The notes under the pieces were generated by a model, which did no database searches, was not told the origin of the DNA, and saw only the letters and a program-made list of their open reading frames with translations. Made by a program: the position numbers and the translations under genes. Positions 37,755 through 45,386 of a stretch of DNA of 64,000 nucleotides are shown here, in pieces. Source of the stretch: Mycolicibacter virginiensis (GTDB lineage: Bacteria; Actinomycetota; Actinomycetes; Mycobacteriales; Mycobacteriaceae); contig NZ_CP092430.2 of NCBI RefSeq assembly GCF_022374935.2, positions 4,464,001 to 4,528,000 on the forward strand. The letters are read 5' to 3'. The first letter of the stretch is position 1. Each line of letters opens with the position of its first letter.

Positions 37755-38000
37755 CTAGCTCGTCGACTTCTTCTGAAAGCGGCTGGGATCGAACGGAACC
37801 ACCTTGCCCGACCCCTTCGGTGGTTTCGTCACCCGCAGCCGAGCGATTTCAGCCTTCGCCCGCTCCAACGCCGGATTCAAGTTCCCCCGCAACTGCGGCG
37901 ACGCCTCGAAAGCCTCAGCAAGAAGCCGATACCGGATCTCCGCCTCGGCGAGGTCATCCTTGGCTTCCATCGCCTCATTCAGTGAGGTGTATTTGGCCAT
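37755..38000 (-). CDS. Small charged helical protein before the tape measure
   Basis: This 81-residue protein (starts MAKYTSLNEAMEAKDDLAEA) is highly helical and charged, ending in a Lys/Pro/Phe-rich tail. Its stop is 12 bp before the tape-measure start; GGAAGG precedes its ATG. In tailed phages the gene at this position encodes tail-assembly chaperones, but this is shorter than those and has no frameshifted extension. A chaperone or accessory role for the tape measure is inferred from position. Confidence 0.7.
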   Translation of the reverse strand: MAKYTSLNEAMEAKDDLAEAEIRYRLLAEAFEASPQLRGNLNPALERAKAEIARLRVTKPPKGSGKVVPFDPSRFQKKSTS

Positions 38001-38220
38001 GCGGGCCGCCTTCCGGGGGGAGGGGGTAGGGGGGCCTGACACACACACTCGCCTATGCCACGAGGGGCCTCCGAGGTGGGGGTGGTGGGGGTGGCCCCCT
38101 GGTGGGGTGAGCGGCGGCGGCGCAGGTTTGTCCAGTGACTCCCAGGAGGGAGAGTCGTGGAGTTCCTTTGCCCACGCGAAAGGAATGAAACTCGTGGGGG
38201 TTTGACGCCGCCGCCGCTGG
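38001..38220. other. 220-bp structured non-coding spacer
   Basis: This is the only substantial gap in the leftward gene set. It holds nested inverted repeats: GAGCGGCGGCGGCGC near 38108-38121 against GCCGCCGCCGCTGG near 38206-38220; TTCCTTT/AAAGGAA around a 9-nt loop near 38163-38185; and GACTCCC/GGGAGAGTC near 38135-38155. Poly-G tracts lie near 38018-38035 and 38080-38110. No ORF is supported. It may be a cis-acting RNA structure or a packaging signal. Confidence 0.5.
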
Positions 38221-38877
38221 TCACCACCACCCCGTGCCGAACCCTTCGCGAAGTGGTCGGGGTCCGGATGGTTCGCCGATGGAGTTGAGGGGCGGGACTT
38301 CCGGCATGCCTGAGGGCCACGGGAGATTCAACGTGGGCGGCATGTAGTGGCCCACGTTGAGCAAGCTGTTCTCCGTGTATTTGGCGAGGGCGGCGAGGTC
38401 GTCGATGTCGTTGCGTGCCGCGGTGTTGCGTTCGAGAAAGTCATCCCTGATGGATGTCCAGCCGCGTACGAGTGCCCGCTCCAGCACTGCTGTTGCCAGG
38501 ATGTTGTCGCCGGATCGCTTTGCCGATTCGTAGAGTTCTGCGGCGTCGTCGTCGTGTTCGAGTTCGCGGACGCGGGCTTGCGCGTCTCTGTAGCTGACGA
38601 CCTTCGCTGGATCGCTGCTCGCAGTGGGTGATAGGCCGAAGACTCGGCGCTCAAGGTTCTCTTTCATGCCTTTGACTGCCGCCTTTTCGCGGGCGAGTAG
38701 GCCCATGATCTGGTCGGTGACCTCTTGGTGCAGTGGTTCGAGGCGTTCTCGTCGTCCGGTGGTCGTGAGATTGGGGTCGGCTTCGACCTCGGCGTGTGTC
38801 TGCATGAATTCTTCGGAGAGTCGGGCGGCTTCGTCGCGGTAGCCCTGAACTGTGGCTTGTAGGGCTTCGAGACTCAT
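38221..38877 (-). CDS. Helical element protein of unknown function
   Basis: This 218-residue protein starts MSLEALQATVQGYRDEAARL, with AAAGGAGAA ideally placed before the ATG at 38877; the longer ORF upstream lacks support. Residues 1-160 are long amphipathic helices with alternating charge, and the C-terminus is Pro-rich. Position upstream of the tape measure suggests a structural or assembly role, but I do not recognise the family. Confidence 0.7.
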   Translation of the reverse strand: MSLEALQATVQGYRDEAARLSEEFMQTHAEVEADPNLTTTGRRERLEPLHQEVTDQIMGLLAREKAAVKGMKENLERRVFGLSPTASSDPAKVVSYRDAQARVRELEHDDDAAELYESAKRSGDNILATAVLERALVRGWTSIRDDFLERNTAARNDIDDLAALAKYTENSLLNVGHYMPPTLNLPWPSGMPEVPPLNSIGEPSGPRPLREGFGTGWW

Positions 38878-38890
38878 ATCGTGTTCTCCT

Positions 38891-39310
38891 TTACGCGGTG
38901 GCCTTGAGGGCGGTGATGCTGTTGGAGTCGATGAGCCACCGTCCGCCGACCCGCCGTGCGTGTAGCTTTCCGGCGGCACACCATTTGCGGATGCATCGGT
39001 CGGTGACGTTCAGCGCTTGTGCTGCCGCTGTTGTGGTCATCAACATTTCTGATTGTGCGGTATTCGGTTGGGCCGCAGTGGGTTCTGTTCCGTTACCGGA
39101 ATAGCATGCGGAGATGTGAAGGGCCGTGAGTGCGACGTACGCGTCGGGGTCGGTGGTGCGTAAGTTGATTCGGCGGTCTTCGGTCATGCCGGATTTGCGG
39201 TCGAGCCAGCGCGCCATTCGTGGGGAGATGATGGCCGACCCGTCGGCTGTGATGCGCTGCGCTATGCGGACTTCCAGCGACGGGGTCGGGCCTTCCGGGT
39301 TATGTGTCAT
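38891..39310 (-). CDS. Helix-turn-helix protein of the excisionase type
   Basis: This 139-residue protein has a C-terminal HTH (MTTTAAAQALNVTDRCIRKW, then CAAGKLHARRVGGRWLIDSNSI; about residues 90-130), and an N-terminal region similar to other actinophage MerR-like regulators. It overlaps the next gene upstream by 11 bp. A role in controlling excision or late genes is inferred. Confidence 0.78.
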   Translation of the reverse strand: MTHNPEGPTPSLEVRIAQRITADGSAIISPRMARWLDRKSGMTEDRRINLRTTDPDAYVALTALHISACYSGNGTEPTAAQPNTAQSEMLMTTTAAAQALNVTDRCIRKWCAAGKLHARRVGGRWLIDSNSITALKATA

Positions 39311-39611
39311 GCTCCCCCTCGATGTCGGCTTCGACCCCGGCGAGCTGTAGCTCTAGCGCCATAAGGAGGTTGGGGCCGTAGGTGCTGGCGAGGGTTCCTA
39401 AGGCGAATCCGGCGAGACCGAAGAAGAGCCGGGCTGCGCATTCCGGGCAGCTGCCGGTCTGCTCTTGTGCGACGTTGCGGGGGTCGACGTTTTCTCCGGT
39501 GCTGGCTTTTGCCATTGCGATCAGGATTCGGAGTGCCCTGGCCTGGGTGATCGGCCCTCCTCCGCCGTTCGTGGTGTCGGGGTCGCAGCGATGGGCTGGC
39601 TGGTTGGTCAT
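39300..39611 (-). CDS. Element hypothetical protein
   Basis: This 103-residue protein begins MTNQPAHRCDPDTTNGGGGP. It contains a CPEC motif (SCPECAARLFFGLAGFALGT) next to a hydrophobic stretch, then an acidic end. The gene overlaps the next start by 11 bp. No family recognised. Confidence 0.6.
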   Translation of the reverse strand: MTNQPAHRCDPDTTNGGGGPITQARALRILIAMAKASTGENVDPRNVAQEQTGSCPECAARLFFGLAGFALGTLASTYGPNLLMALELQLAGVEADIEGEHDT

Positions 39612-39668
39612 TGGGGCCTCCTGGGGGTTGGTTCGATGGGCAGTGCGGTAGGGGCGCACATGGCGCTA

Positions 39669-39863
39669 TTAGCCTGGCTCGAATGGTTGCGATTCCATCC
39701 ACGCATCCAACTTGTCACTGTCGATGCGTGCGTTCTGAATCGTGCTGCCCTTGAACGGGTTAACGGCAGGAAGATCGCCATCCTTGATGGCTTGCGCGAT
39801 CCTGCGAGTGTTCTTCGCCCCGATCCGAGCAGCAGCTTCGGAAAGTGTGAGCCAGGTCTTCAT
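39669..39863 (-). CDS. Small excisionase-like DNA-binding protein
   Basis: This 64-residue protein is essentially one winged HTH: MKTWLTLSEAAARIGAKNTR followed by IAQAIKDGDLPAVNP and DSDKLDAWMES, the pattern of phage excisionases and HTH_17 proteins. GGTGGAG precedes the ATG. It is a plausible Xis or regulator. Confidence 0.75.
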   Translation of the reverse strand: MKTWLTLSEAAARIGAKNTRRIAQAIKDGDLPAVNPFKGSTIQNARIDSDKLDAWMESQPFEPG

Positions 39864-39912
39864 GCGGAATACTCCACCCTCACGTGGATGTCCTGCTTCT
39901 CTGGGTAGGTGG

Positions 39913-40647
39913 TCATCTTGGCTCCTGGGGTTGGTTTTCGAGGATCTTGGTGACGGTTGAGTAACCGACGCTGAGCCGGCGGGCGATCATGCTGGGTGCG
40001 GTGCCGGCTGATTGTTCGGCGAGCACCTTCGCGACGCGTTCGGGCGAGATGCGCACGATGCCTTGGGCGACGAGGCGATGAGCGGCGGCCAGGTGTGCAT
40101 CAGGTGCGGGCTTCGGCTGGATGATCTGCTTGTCAAGCAGGTCGTTCCTCCCTTCGGTGTGCACACTGTTGTGCGCCTCCACGTGCACGGCGCTGTCAGC
40201 GCCTTGTTGTGGCTCAACGTGATGTGCGTGCACTTGTTGGCTCCGTTCGGCGTTGGTGAGTGCAAACAGGGCGATCAGGCTGCTGGCCATCCCCAGGTCG
40301 ACGACTATCGGCACGATCCACGCCAGTGAAGTCGGGATGGCTGCCTGGGTGATGACGAGGTCGCGCAGTTGTACGAAGTTCACCGTGAACGCGAGCGCAG
40401 CCAGTGTCACGGCGATGCACAGAGCGGCGCGGTATGCACCGCCGACGAGTCCGGCTTGTGCGAGTGCGTGCACACCATAGGTTGCGGCGAGTTGGATAGC
40501 GACGGTGAAGAACGCGACGGCTGAGGCGATTGTGGTTGAGTTTGCGTCGCCGATCTGGGCATGCACAACCACACCTAGCGTCGACACCACCGCCGAGCCG
40601 ATCAGCCAGGCCCAGAAGAACCGGCGAGCGTTCCGGTGGGCCCTCAC
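39913..40647 (-). CDS. DUF2637 (Spd-like) membrane protein with C-terminal HTH
   Basis: This 244-residue protein starts at GTG 40647, overlapping the previous stop (GTGA), with GAGGTGA ahead of it. Four hydrophobic helices in residues ~10-125 (AWLIGSAVVSTLGVVVHAQIG, then TTIASAVAFFTVAIQLAATYG) match DUF2637, found in actinobacterial mobile elements and related to plasmid spread proteins. The C-terminus has an HTH-like end (MIARRLSVGYSTVTKILENQ). Longer upstream frame lies in the ATPase gene and is rejected. In conjugative elements such proteins assist intramycelial transfer; here the role is unknown. Confidence 0.8.
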   Translation of the reverse strand: MRAHRNARRFFWAWLIGSAVVSTLGVVVHAQIGDANSTTIASAVAFFTVAIQLAATYGVHALAQAGLVGGAYRAALCIAVTLAALAFTVNFVQLRDLVITQAAIPTSLAWIVPIVVDLGMASSLIALFALTNAERSQQVHAHHVEPQQGADSAVHVEAHNSVHTEGRNDLLDKQIIQPKPAPDAHLAAAHRLVAQGIVRISPERVAKVLAEQSAGTAPSMIARRLSVGYSTVTKILENQPQEPR

Positions 40648-42266
40648 GCTGTCACCTCGTCGTCGACTGCGAGGCGCCACATCGAGCCTCGGCCTGCGCC
40701 CGACGACTCGATTCGAGGATTGCCACCGCGCTGCTGGGCGGCCTTGAGGGTGGCGTGCTTGTAGCCGATATCGGTTCCCGCAGCGATGACGACAGCTGGT
40801 TTCACCCAGTGCCCTGGTTGACTGTTGGCCCGGAACCAGCAAACCATGAAGGTGTGAGCCTCGACGGTCGCCAGGGTGCATGCGCTGCACTTGCCGGTGT
40901 CCGTTCTGGCGGGGTGTTGGTGACATTCAGAGCATGTTGACCTGCGTGAATCGAGGTTAGTTACGGTTGCGGATGGTTCAGCGGTGAACTCGGGGGTCAG
41001 CGCCTCTGACCTGGCGTTTTGGGTGCTGAACTGCGGTTCAGCGGTGAACTCGGGGGTCAGCTCGTAGTGAGTGCCGCCCTGCGGTGCCGCAACGGCCGAC
41101 AAACTGCAGTCTGCAGCTAACTCGGCGATAGCCGAATCGAGCAGTTCTCGGTACTCGCGCTTGCCCATCCTGGACATCAGATCCCGCCGCGCGGTACGGC
41201 CGTTGGTCAACACCTTGATCACCCGGCGCTTGACGACGGCGAGGCGGCGGTCATCTATGACCTCTTCGCCTACTGCACGGCTTATCGCCCGCTCGCGGAT
41301 CTTTGCTCGGGCGGCCCGGCGGTCGTGCTCCAAGACGACGTTTCGGGTGGCGTCGGATACCTGCATGACGGCCTCGGACAGTGCCCAGTCCTGCTCGGAG
41401 ACGACTGACCGGTGGTGCATGATCGCCAGGAGGGCGGCGACCTTGCAGCGGACCAACATCGCGTGACCATCGAGGGCGTCACCGTCGCCGCGCTGGCGGG
41501 CTAGGTGCGCGGCGATGATCGTCTCGGTGATCTCCGCCGGCCCGTAGGCGATCTCCACTACTCCGTCGGCACCGGGCGCCCATAGGGGGATGCCGGTGTC
41601 GAGCGGGCCGGGGTCAGCGGAACGTTCGTCGGGCATCTGCGGGTCTGTCGAGGGGAACCACAAGGTGCGCTGAGGGGTTCCGCCCGTCGCGTCATCGAGG
41701 ATCACCCCGCAGTGTCCGAACTGGCCGGCGACCGAGAGGCACATGCGATAGGTGTGCGGCGCGACCATCCGAGACGTGGCCGACGAAGCCCCCTTGCTGC
41801 CGAGCCGTTCACCCATGATCGCGGCCTTGAGGGTGGCGCGGGTGTTGTTCCCTTGCCCTGCGTCCAGTGCGGCCAGGTGGTCGATCTCGGGCACCATGAA
41901 GATCGCCCTGCTGATCCGGTCCTCGGGGTTCTTCGTCTCCTTGAACAACTCGGAGATGCCCTGACCCGATCCGAGTCCTTCCTCGTGGATATCAGCCGGC
42001 CATGCCAAGCGGGCTGTCGCGTCTGAGATGCCCTTGCCGCCACCGGATGCCGCGACGAACACGGCCATCATGTTGAGGCTGGCTCGGCCGCCGATGACGC
42101 CGGGGAGTTGCACGTGCGGACCAGTGCTGGCGGCCACCCGGAGCAGGACGGCGCCGAATACGGCCCAGGGGGCTGCGTAGCGTGCGCGCGCCCACTGGTA
42201 GATCCGGGTGAGTTGGTCGGACTCGGATTCGAGGAAGAACCTGTTGGTCAGGTCGGGGTCGATCAC
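40644..42266 (-). CDS. Replication ATPase/helicase-like protein
   Basis: This 540-residue protein starts at GTG 42266 (GTGA overlap; AAGGAGA upstream). It has a P-loop-like segment VFVAASGGGKGIS (about 70-82), a Walker B-like MVPEIDHLAALD, and DUF3987/RepA-type helicase character, with a CxxC-x-CxxC zinc motif (CSECHQHPARTDTGKCSAC) near 440-460. The lysine is followed by Gly instead of Ser/Thr, a departure from canonical Walker A. A 27-bp direct repeat (40975-41001, 41035-41061) lies in its coding sequence. It is likely the element's autonomous replication protein. Confidence 0.75.
   Translation of the reverse strand: MIDPDLTNRFFLESESDQLTRIYQWARARYAAPWAVFGAVLLRVAASTGPHVQLPGVIGGRASLNMMAVFVAASGGGKGISDATARLAWPADIHEEGLGSGQGISELFKETKNPEDRISRAIFMVPEIDHLAALDAGQGNNTRATLKAAIMGERLGSKGASSATSRMVAPHTYRMCLSVAGQFGHCGVILDDATGGTPQRTLWFPSTDPQMPDERSADPGPLDTGIPLWAPGADGVVEIAYGPAEITETIIAAHLARQRGDGDALDGHAMLVRCKVAALLAIMHHRSVVSEQDWALSEAVMQVSDATRNVVLEHDRRAARAKIRERAISRAVGEEVIDDRRLAVVKRRVIKVLTNGRTARRDLMSRMGKREYRELLDSAIAELAADCSLSAVAAPQGGTHYELTPEFTAEPQFSTQNARSEALTPEFTAEPSATVTNLDSRRSTCSECHQHPARTDTGKCSACTLATVEAHTFMVCWFRANSQPGHWVKPAVVIAAGTDIGYKHATLKAAQQRGGNPRIESSGAGRGSMWRLAVDDEVTA
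40975..41061. repeat. Two 27-bp direct repeats inside the replication gene
   Basis: Identical copies at 40975-41001 and 41035-41061 are exactly 60 bp apart. Each contains the palindrome GTTCA-GCGG-TGAAC. They encode a repeated LTPEFTAEP peptide. This spacing and internal symmetry resemble origin iterons, though two copies are few. Confidence 0.5.
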
Positions 42267-42634
42267 GCGGTGGTCTCCTTGTGTCGAGGGACGTAAGCAG
42301 GGCCTCGGCCGGCCCGGATCTGGCGGGCGACAGCGGACCAGTTCTCCGACTGTCGGAGAACTGGTTCGCTGGCCGCGGGTCCGGATCCGGCGGCGGCGGT
42401 CAGGAGGCCCGCGGCGCCAATCGTTTTCGATGCGTCCGCCGCAGCCTCTTGGGCGAGGTCCACGCGCAGGGCGTGGTGCACTCCCGCGGCCAATACCGCA
42501 GCGAGCTTGTCGGGGTGATGGTCGTCGAGCTGACACCACTGAGGGGTGCCGGCGGCCAAGACGTTGGCGGGGTTGATACCGCGGCGCTCGACGAACTCAA
42601 GCACCGCGGTCCAACAGACCTGCCGATTGGTCAT
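42263..42634 (-). CDS. DUF2742 phage protein
   Basis: This 123-residue protein starts MTNRQVCWTAVLEFVERRG and contains AGTPQWCQLDDHHPDKLAAV, then AAGVHHALRVD, the DUF2742 pattern found in mycobacterial prophages such as phiRv1/phiRv2. It overlaps its neighbours by 4 bp at both ends. Function is unknown. Confidence 0.85.
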   Translation of the reverse strand: MTNRQVCWTAVLEFVERRGINPANVLAAGTPQWCQLDDHHPDKLAAVLAAGVHHALRVDLAQEAAADASKTIGAAGLLTAAAGSGPAASEPVLRQSENWSAVARQIRAGRGPAYVPRHKETTA

Positions 42635-43320
42635 CCGGCCTCCCGCAGGGCGCAGGAGGGTCCGATGCCGGCCTGGACGCTGGCCGGGTCGGTCAACCAG
42701 CGCCCACAACCCCGGCAGCGCATCGCCAGGCGCCACTCCGGCAAATCGGTGGGGACGCCGGGCCGAAGCCCGGTCCCCCCTTCGATGGCCGGTCCACCGG
42801 ACACGACCTCCTGGACCACCAGGCCGATCGGGTCGATGACGTACTCATCCTCGCCGCGGCCAGATCCCTCATCGCGCACGTGAGTGATGTGGGCCAACAG
42901 GCGATCTGCCGGCACGGTCGCTGTCCATAACCGGCCGCCGGTGAATCGGTCACGGAACCATTCCGCGGTTTCCCGCCTGCCGGTCCACGCCATCCTGTTG
43001 GGGTCGGCACCACCGCGGTACAGCACCACCTGATCGGGCGGCTGCGCGGTTACTCCAGCCTCGGTGTAGCCGACATCCCGCCACCACGTAAGCCACTGGG
43101 ACTGTTCGATGTAGGACTCCGGGAATTCCGCCATGCACCACGCCTCGATCACCGCTCGCCGCATGGTGGCGGCATCGAGACTGTCAGCCACCAGACCCAG
43201 CATGTTGGGCAGCTCGTTGCGAGGGAGACGACAGGTCAGGGTGTCCCAGTCCTCAACACCGCCGAAGTAGGCAGCCTCGGCATCCTGGTAGGTCAGCAGC
43301 AGCTCCGCATCGGCCATCAC
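42631..43320 (-). CDS. ADP-ribosyltransferase-like protein with DUF6011-type zinc tail
   Basis: This 229-residue protein has a region that follows the R-S/T-E order of ADP-ribosyltransferases: VVLYRGG (Arg102), AWTGRRETAEWF (Thr113), then ATVPADRLLAHI and a terminal EDEY (Glu157/Glu159). Its C-terminus has CRGCGRWLTDP and GIGPSC, a DUF6011-like zinc motif. The GTG at 43320 and ATG at 43317 are both possible starts. In phages such proteins can modify host RNA polymerase or ribosomal proteins; catalysis here is inferred from motif order only. Confidence 0.65.
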   Translation of the reverse strand: MMADAELLLTYQDAEAAYFGGVEDWDTLTCRLPRNELPNMLGLVADSLDAATMRRAVIEAWCMAEFPESYIEQSQWLTWWRDVGYTEAGVTAQPPDQVVLYRGGADPNRMAWTGRRETAEWFRDRFTGGRLWTATVPADRLLAHITHVRDEGSGRGEDEYVIDPIGLVVQEVVSGGPAIEGGTGLRPGVPTDLPEWRLAMRCRGCGRWLTDPASVQAGIGPSCALREAG

Positions 43321-43745
43321 GCACCGCCCTGAATCTCGGCGGCGACGGTCATCAGATGTTTGGCCAACGCGACGGCTTCAGCCGGCGTCAGCCTGAATTC
43401 CGTATCGACATTCAGGAACGGCCTGGCGCTCTCCCGGAACAGATGCAGTGCTACATAAGGCAGCCGGTAGTAGCGTCCGCAGGCGTAGGCGCTGATGTGC
43501 GGATCGGCGTCGTCGAGCTGCTTGTGTGACGCCGGGGCGTTCTCTTCGAGACTGCACCCGACCGTGTAGAGCTGCCCCTGGCACCACTGATCCACCCGGT
43601 GGGACTCCCTCGGGTGTCCATCATCATCAATGCACCAGGGGGCGCAGGGCCAACCGTCGGTGCTGGTCGACTCTGCCGTAGCCCAAGCTCTGGCAACCGT
43701 GGCTGCCGCGTCCCGCATCGTTGTCGTCAACGAGTCGGTGGTCAT
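43317..43745 (-). CDS. DUF6907-like element protein
   Basis: This 142-residue protein has the CAPWCIDDDGHPRESHRVDQ region that follows the CPxWC...H pattern of DUF6907 proteins in actinobacterial mobile elements, and a C-terminal TPAEAVALAKHLM helix. It is translationally coupled (ATGA) to both neighbours. Function is unknown. Confidence 0.68.
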   Translation of the reverse strand: MTTDSLTTTMRDAAATVARAWATAESTSTDGWPCAPWCIDDDGHPRESHRVDQWCQGQLYTVGCSLEENAPASHKQLDDADPHISAYACGRYYRLPYVALHLFRESARPFLNVDTEFRLTPAEAVALAKHLMTVAAEIQGGA

Positions 43746-44050
43746 CGCTGCCCTGCCCACAGTTCCGCGAGGTCCGCAGCTTTGCTAATCGCCGCGGCAA
43801 CCGCACGAGCGATCGCTGGGGAATATCCCGTGTCGCACCAGTGGATCGCCACCGCCTCATCCGGGTCGTCGGTGACGATCCGACCGTCGCCGGTCTGCGT
43901 GCAGACCACGCGAACGTCTACACCGAACTTTGCCGGTACTGGTATCGGTTCTGACCAGACTTGCCGCAGCGGAACTCCATCAACGACTTCCCAGGCGTCA
44001 ATCCATTTTGGGTCGGCTCCGGGCGGCAAAGGGATCGTGTAGGCGCTCAT
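43742..44050 (-). CDS. Element hypothetical protein
   Basis: This 102-residue protein has a beta-rich first half (VSEPIPVPAKFGVDVRVVCT-like IPVPAKFGVDVRVVCTQTGD) and a helical end (SPAIARAVAAAISKAADLAE). It overlaps both neighbours by 4 bp. No family recognised. Confidence 0.65.
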   Translation of the reverse strand: MSAYTIPLPPGADPKWIDAWEVVDGVPLRQVWSEPIPVPAKFGVDVRVVCTQTGDGRIVTDDPDEAVAIHWCDTGYSPAIARAVAAAISKAADLAELWAGQR

Positions 44051-44298
44051 CGGGCGCCCCCCTCGGCAGCGGCGGCGATGAGGCTCTGAGCGGTACGTAG
44101 GTGGCTTACCGCGTTCGCCAAATCGATGCCGACACTGATCCCGGTGTCGGCGGGCATCACAGAGAAGGCGTCCTCGCCAGCATCTTCGAGGGCGTAGCGC
44201 ACGTGTTGCGCGGCCTCAGCCAGGGCGCCAAGGAAGGCAGCAGCGCTCGGCGTCGGGTCGTCATCGATCGGGGTCGGTTCCGGAAGGGGTAAAGTCAT
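44047..44298 (-). CDS. Element hypothetical protein
   Basis: This 83-residue protein starts MTLPLPEPTPIDDDPTPSAA and has two helices (FLGALAEAAQHVRYALEDAG, then GIDLANAVSHLRTAQSLIAA). The ATG at 44298 is chosen over the longer frame upstream. Unknown function. Confidence 0.6.
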   Translation of the reverse strand: MTLPLPEPTPIDDDPTPSAAAFLGALAEAAQHVRYALEDAGEDAFSVMPADTGISVGIDLANAVSHLRTAQSLIAAAAEGGAR

Positions 44299-44329
44299 GG
44301 CTAGAACTCGCTTTCTGTGGTTGTGGTGA

Positions 44330-44467
44330 CTACGTGGTGGTTCTGCCCTCGGCTGGTGTCGGCGCACCACCGGGGGCAATTTCTTTTCGGGGCCGAAGAT
44401 CCTCGGTCCTGTCCATCTCGGGCGCGATCCCCAGATCGGGATGCCATTCCTGCGGGTAGATGCGCAT
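44330..44467 (-). CDS. 45-residue element microprotein (candidate)
   Basis: The ATG at 44467 overlaps the upstream stop (TGATG), so translation by reinitiation is likely. The peptide begins MRIYPQEWHPDLGIAPEMDR and ends PAEGRTTT; it is acidic then Pro-rich and has no recognisable domain. It fills the only gap between two called genes of the leftward operon. Confidence 0.5.
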   Translation of the reverse strand: MRIYPQEWHPDLGIAPEMDRTEDLRPRKEIAPGGAPTPAEGRTTT

Positions 44468-44679
44468 CAGGCCGCATCACCGCCACCGCGCCGGGTCGCC
44501 TGCTCCTGCTCGGCCAGCCAGCGCTCGATCTCGCTGCGGCGGTATACGACCCGGCCTCTAGGGCCGAGGGTGAACGACGCCGGGCCCTGGTCCGTGCATC
44601 GCCAGAACCGCAACGTTCCCGCGTTGATCCCGTACTCCTGCTCCACCTGCTTCGTGTGAAGCAGATCGCCATCTGCCAC
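44467..44679 (-). CDS. Excisionase-like HTH protein, first leftward gene
   Basis: This 70-residue protein starts at GTG 44679, with AAAGGAG 7 nt upstream. It is one MerR/excisionase-type domain (LLHTKQVEQEYGINAGTLRF, WRCTDQGPASFTLGPRGRVV, YRRSEIERWLAEQ). It lies immediately opposite the repressor, the Cro/Xis position of the switch. An ATG 36 bp upstream would add a basic extension without better support. Confidence 0.78.
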   Translation of the reverse strand: MADGDLLHTKQVEQEYGINAGTLRFWRCTDQGPASFTLGPRGRVVYRRSEIERWLAEQEQATRRGGGDAA

Positions 44680-44722
44680 TGATGCTCCTTTCACAGCGCG
44701 ATGTTGATATCGCATTGTCAGG

Positions 44723-44738
44723 TTGCCACTGTTGGCAA
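44723..44738. promoter_or_regulatory. Repressor operator palindrome (putative)
   Basis: TTGCCA-CTGT-TGGCAA is a perfect inverted repeat in the 86-bp gap between the divergent repressor and excisionase-like genes. A second partial dyad, GCGATgttgATATCGC, lies toward the leftward gene. TACGCT at 44753-44758 is the likely repressor -10, 7 nt before its ATG. Confidence 0.6.
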
Positions 44739-44765
44739 TGCTGGTCAAGCATTACGCTGTGATTT

Positions 44766-45386
44766 ATGCATCAGCAGGTAGATGGTTCGCCGTCCGAATC
44801 CGTCAGTCAGCAGTTCGGAGACTTGATGCGGCAACGCAGAGAGGACCGAGGCTTGAGCCAACGGCAGCTAGCCGAGCTGCTCCGTGACGTCGATCTCCAT
44901 CTTGACCCGTCCGCGATAACCAGAATCGAACGCGGAACCCGCGAAGTAAAACTGTTCGAGGCTCTCGCGATCTCGAAGCTGCTGGAGTTCGATCTGGACT
45001 ACATCGCGTTCTCCCCTGACAAGCAATTTCAGATCTCGGGATCAAACCTGTCTGTGGCGGCCACGCGCGCCCGAAAGGTGCTGCTTCAGGCCATCCGCTA
45101 CGTGGATCACTGGGCAAACCACACCGACGACGAAACCGAGCAACGCCTGATGGCGCGGCACGGGTGCGATGTTGTTGACCTCTACACCGAAATCCTTAAA
45201 CAGTCACCAAGTTTCAAGTACGGGAGCTTCCTAGCGAGTTTCGAGGGTGACAACTTTGCCGTTTACTTCAACGAATCAGACCATGCAATAAAGCAGGCGG
45301 TTGTTGAAGCGGTGACAGCTCACATCTTGGTGAGCGAAGACGAATTCGATCAGATTGGGAAGGCCCACCGCGATGCAGCTACGTAA
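44766..45386 (+). CDS. XRE/cI-type repressor
   Basis: This 206-residue protein has an N-terminal HTH_3 domain (FGDLMRQRREDRGLSQRQLA, AITRIERGTREVKLFEALAI; about residues 17-75) and a C-terminal helical domain without the LexA-type peptidase residues I would expect for SOS cleavage. TACGCT 7 nt before the ATG suggests a leaderless message. Its end overlaps the integrase gene. It probably holds the leftward lytic set silent. Confidence 0.85.
   Translation: MHQQVDGSPSESVSQQFGDLMRQRREDRGLSQRQLAELLRDVDLHLDPSAITRIERGTREVKLFEALAISKLLEFDLDYIAFSPDKQFQISGSNLSVAATRARKVLLQAIRYVDHWANHTDDETEQRLMARHGCDVVDLYTEILKQSPSFKYGSFLASFEGDNFAVYFNESDHAIKQAVVEAVTAHILVSEDEFDQIGKAHRDAAT

Noticed and set aside
44301..44672. 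Alternative 123-codon minus-strand ORF near the switch
   Set aside because: It overlaps the better-supported excisionase-like gene in another frame; the short coupled ORF 44330-44467 is preferred.
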